Shown piece after piece: positions 63,382 through 64,000 of a stretch of 64,000 bases of DNA (positions within the stretch are counted from its first letter, which is position 1; each line of letters starts with the position of its first letter). Location of the stretch: positions 620,001 through 684,000 of the forward strand of contig QKEL01000009.1 in assembly GCA_003252395.1 (NCBI GenBank), written 5' to 3'. A program made the translations under genes and the position numbers. This DNA comes from Spirochaetales bacterium. GTDB lineage: Bacteria; Spirochaetota; Spirochaetia; Treponematales; Treponemataceae. Below the pieces are notes generated by a model. That model made no database searches. It saw only the letters and a list, made by a program, of their open reading frames with translations, and was not told where the DNA came from.

Positions 63382-64000
63382 ATGACCAAACGCCTCTTCG
63401 CTCTTATCCTTACCGTACAGCTCGTGACGGTATCTTTCGCCAGCGGCAAGCTCGACGCCCCGCGCAAAGCCCAACCCGATACGTTGCGGGTGGGGGTTCT
63501 CGCCGGACCTTCGGGATTGGGCATGGCGCGATTGATCGATAATCCGCCAACCCTGGGCGACGGCACGGTCTGTACGTTCGAAATTATCGGGTCGGTCGAC
63601 GCTCTTTTGCCGAAACTCGTTAACGGGGATTTGGACGTAGGAATTCTTCCCCCAAACGTCGCCGCAAAACTTTATAACCTTAATCCGACATCGGTCGTCG
63701 CGACCGCCATCGTGGGCAACGGCATGATTTCCTTGGTGACTAGGGACGCTTCCGTACGCGCCCTCGGGGATCTAGAAGGAAAAACCGTTTCGGTAGCGGG
63801 GCAGGGCGCCACTCCGGAATACGTGATGAAAACCCTTTTGGACGCCGCCAAGGTTCCCTCGAATTCCGTTACCCTGGACTTTTCGATTCCTACCCCCGGC
63901 ATCGCGGCGGCCCTGGTAAGCGATAAAATAGGGTACGCCCTGTTACCGGAGCCCTTCGCCACGGTCGCGGTAATGAACGGTAACTCGGGCGATCGTCCCG
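63382..64000 (+). CDS. ABC-type periplasmic solute-binding protein (NMT1/SsuA-like), cut by window edge
   Basis: Manual translation from ATG 63382: MTKRLFALILTVQLVTVSFASGKLDAPRKAQPDTLRVGVLAGPSGLGMARLIDNPP...GDLDVGILPPNVAAKLYN...LEGKTVSVAGQGATPEYVMKTLLDAA...; open to base 64000, so not on the ORF track. Confidence 0.85.
   Translation, partial: MTKRLFALILTVQLVTVSFASGKLDAPRKAQPDTLRVGVLAGPSGLGMARLIDNPPTLGDGTVCTFEIIGSVDALLPKLVNGDLDVGILPPNVAAKLYNLNPTSVVATAIVGNGMISLVTRDASVRALGDLEGKTVSVAGQGATPEYVMKTLLDAAKVPSNSVTLDFSIPTPGIAAALVSDKIGYALLPEPFATVAVMNGNSGDRP

Noticed and set aside
1-64000. tRNA, rRNA, CRISPR arrays, IS elements, integrases
   Set aside because: Intergenic gaps are mostly under 150 bp and none shows a cloverleaf, regular spacer repeats or transposase/integrase motifs by eye; a tRNAscan/CRISPR search was not possible here.

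Overview
The window is a high-GC bacterial chromosome segment that looks spirochaetal (Treponema-like). Markers for this are a P83/100 antigen homologue, the TIGR03546/TIGR03545 pair and an rnfCDGEAB order. Nearly all of it is coding. From left to right it holds: (1) an AT-richer surface-polysaccharide cluster on the minus strand, with rfbH (truncated by the window edge), rfbG, rfbF, two Wzt ATPases around one Wzm permease, a Wzi-like outer-membrane protein, a DUF4230 protein, UDP-glucose dehydrogenase, a sugar epimerase, mannose-1-P guanylyltransferase and a MarR-like regulator; (2) an aminotransferase, glgA, TIGR03546/TIGR03545, P83/100, a PQQ-like propeller, an RNA methyltransferase, a hydrolase, pcnB, a P-loop/Asp23-like fusion and a RluA-type synthase; (3) an Rnf-type operon, a GH57-like enzyme, metG, a FemX-like protein, an isochorismatase-like protein and rnz; (4) a minus-strand operon with a degenerate GGDEF protein, two DUF115/Maf-like proteins, an A12-tract gene and a 1034-aa acidic protein; (5) a FtsB-like protein, YrdC/Sua5, smpB, lepB, hemW, a K+ channel with a separate cNMP-binding protein, hrpA, a CapA-like protein, ppdK, and a solute-binding protein cut by the right edge. 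I found no rRNA, tRNA, CRISPR array or transposase. The main unexpected signals are: repeated promoters whose -10 box lies 6-8 nt from the ATG (predicted leaderless mRNAs); three divergent gene pairs whose two promoters appear to share one palindromic -35 heptamer (TTGWCAA); an Rnf operon that has lost many canonical redox motifs; an in-frame A12 tract in the Maf-like/acidic operon; a histone-H1-like tail on PPDK; and a sharp GC break inside the Wzi-like gene. All family names are from motif recognition by eye. No database search was run.
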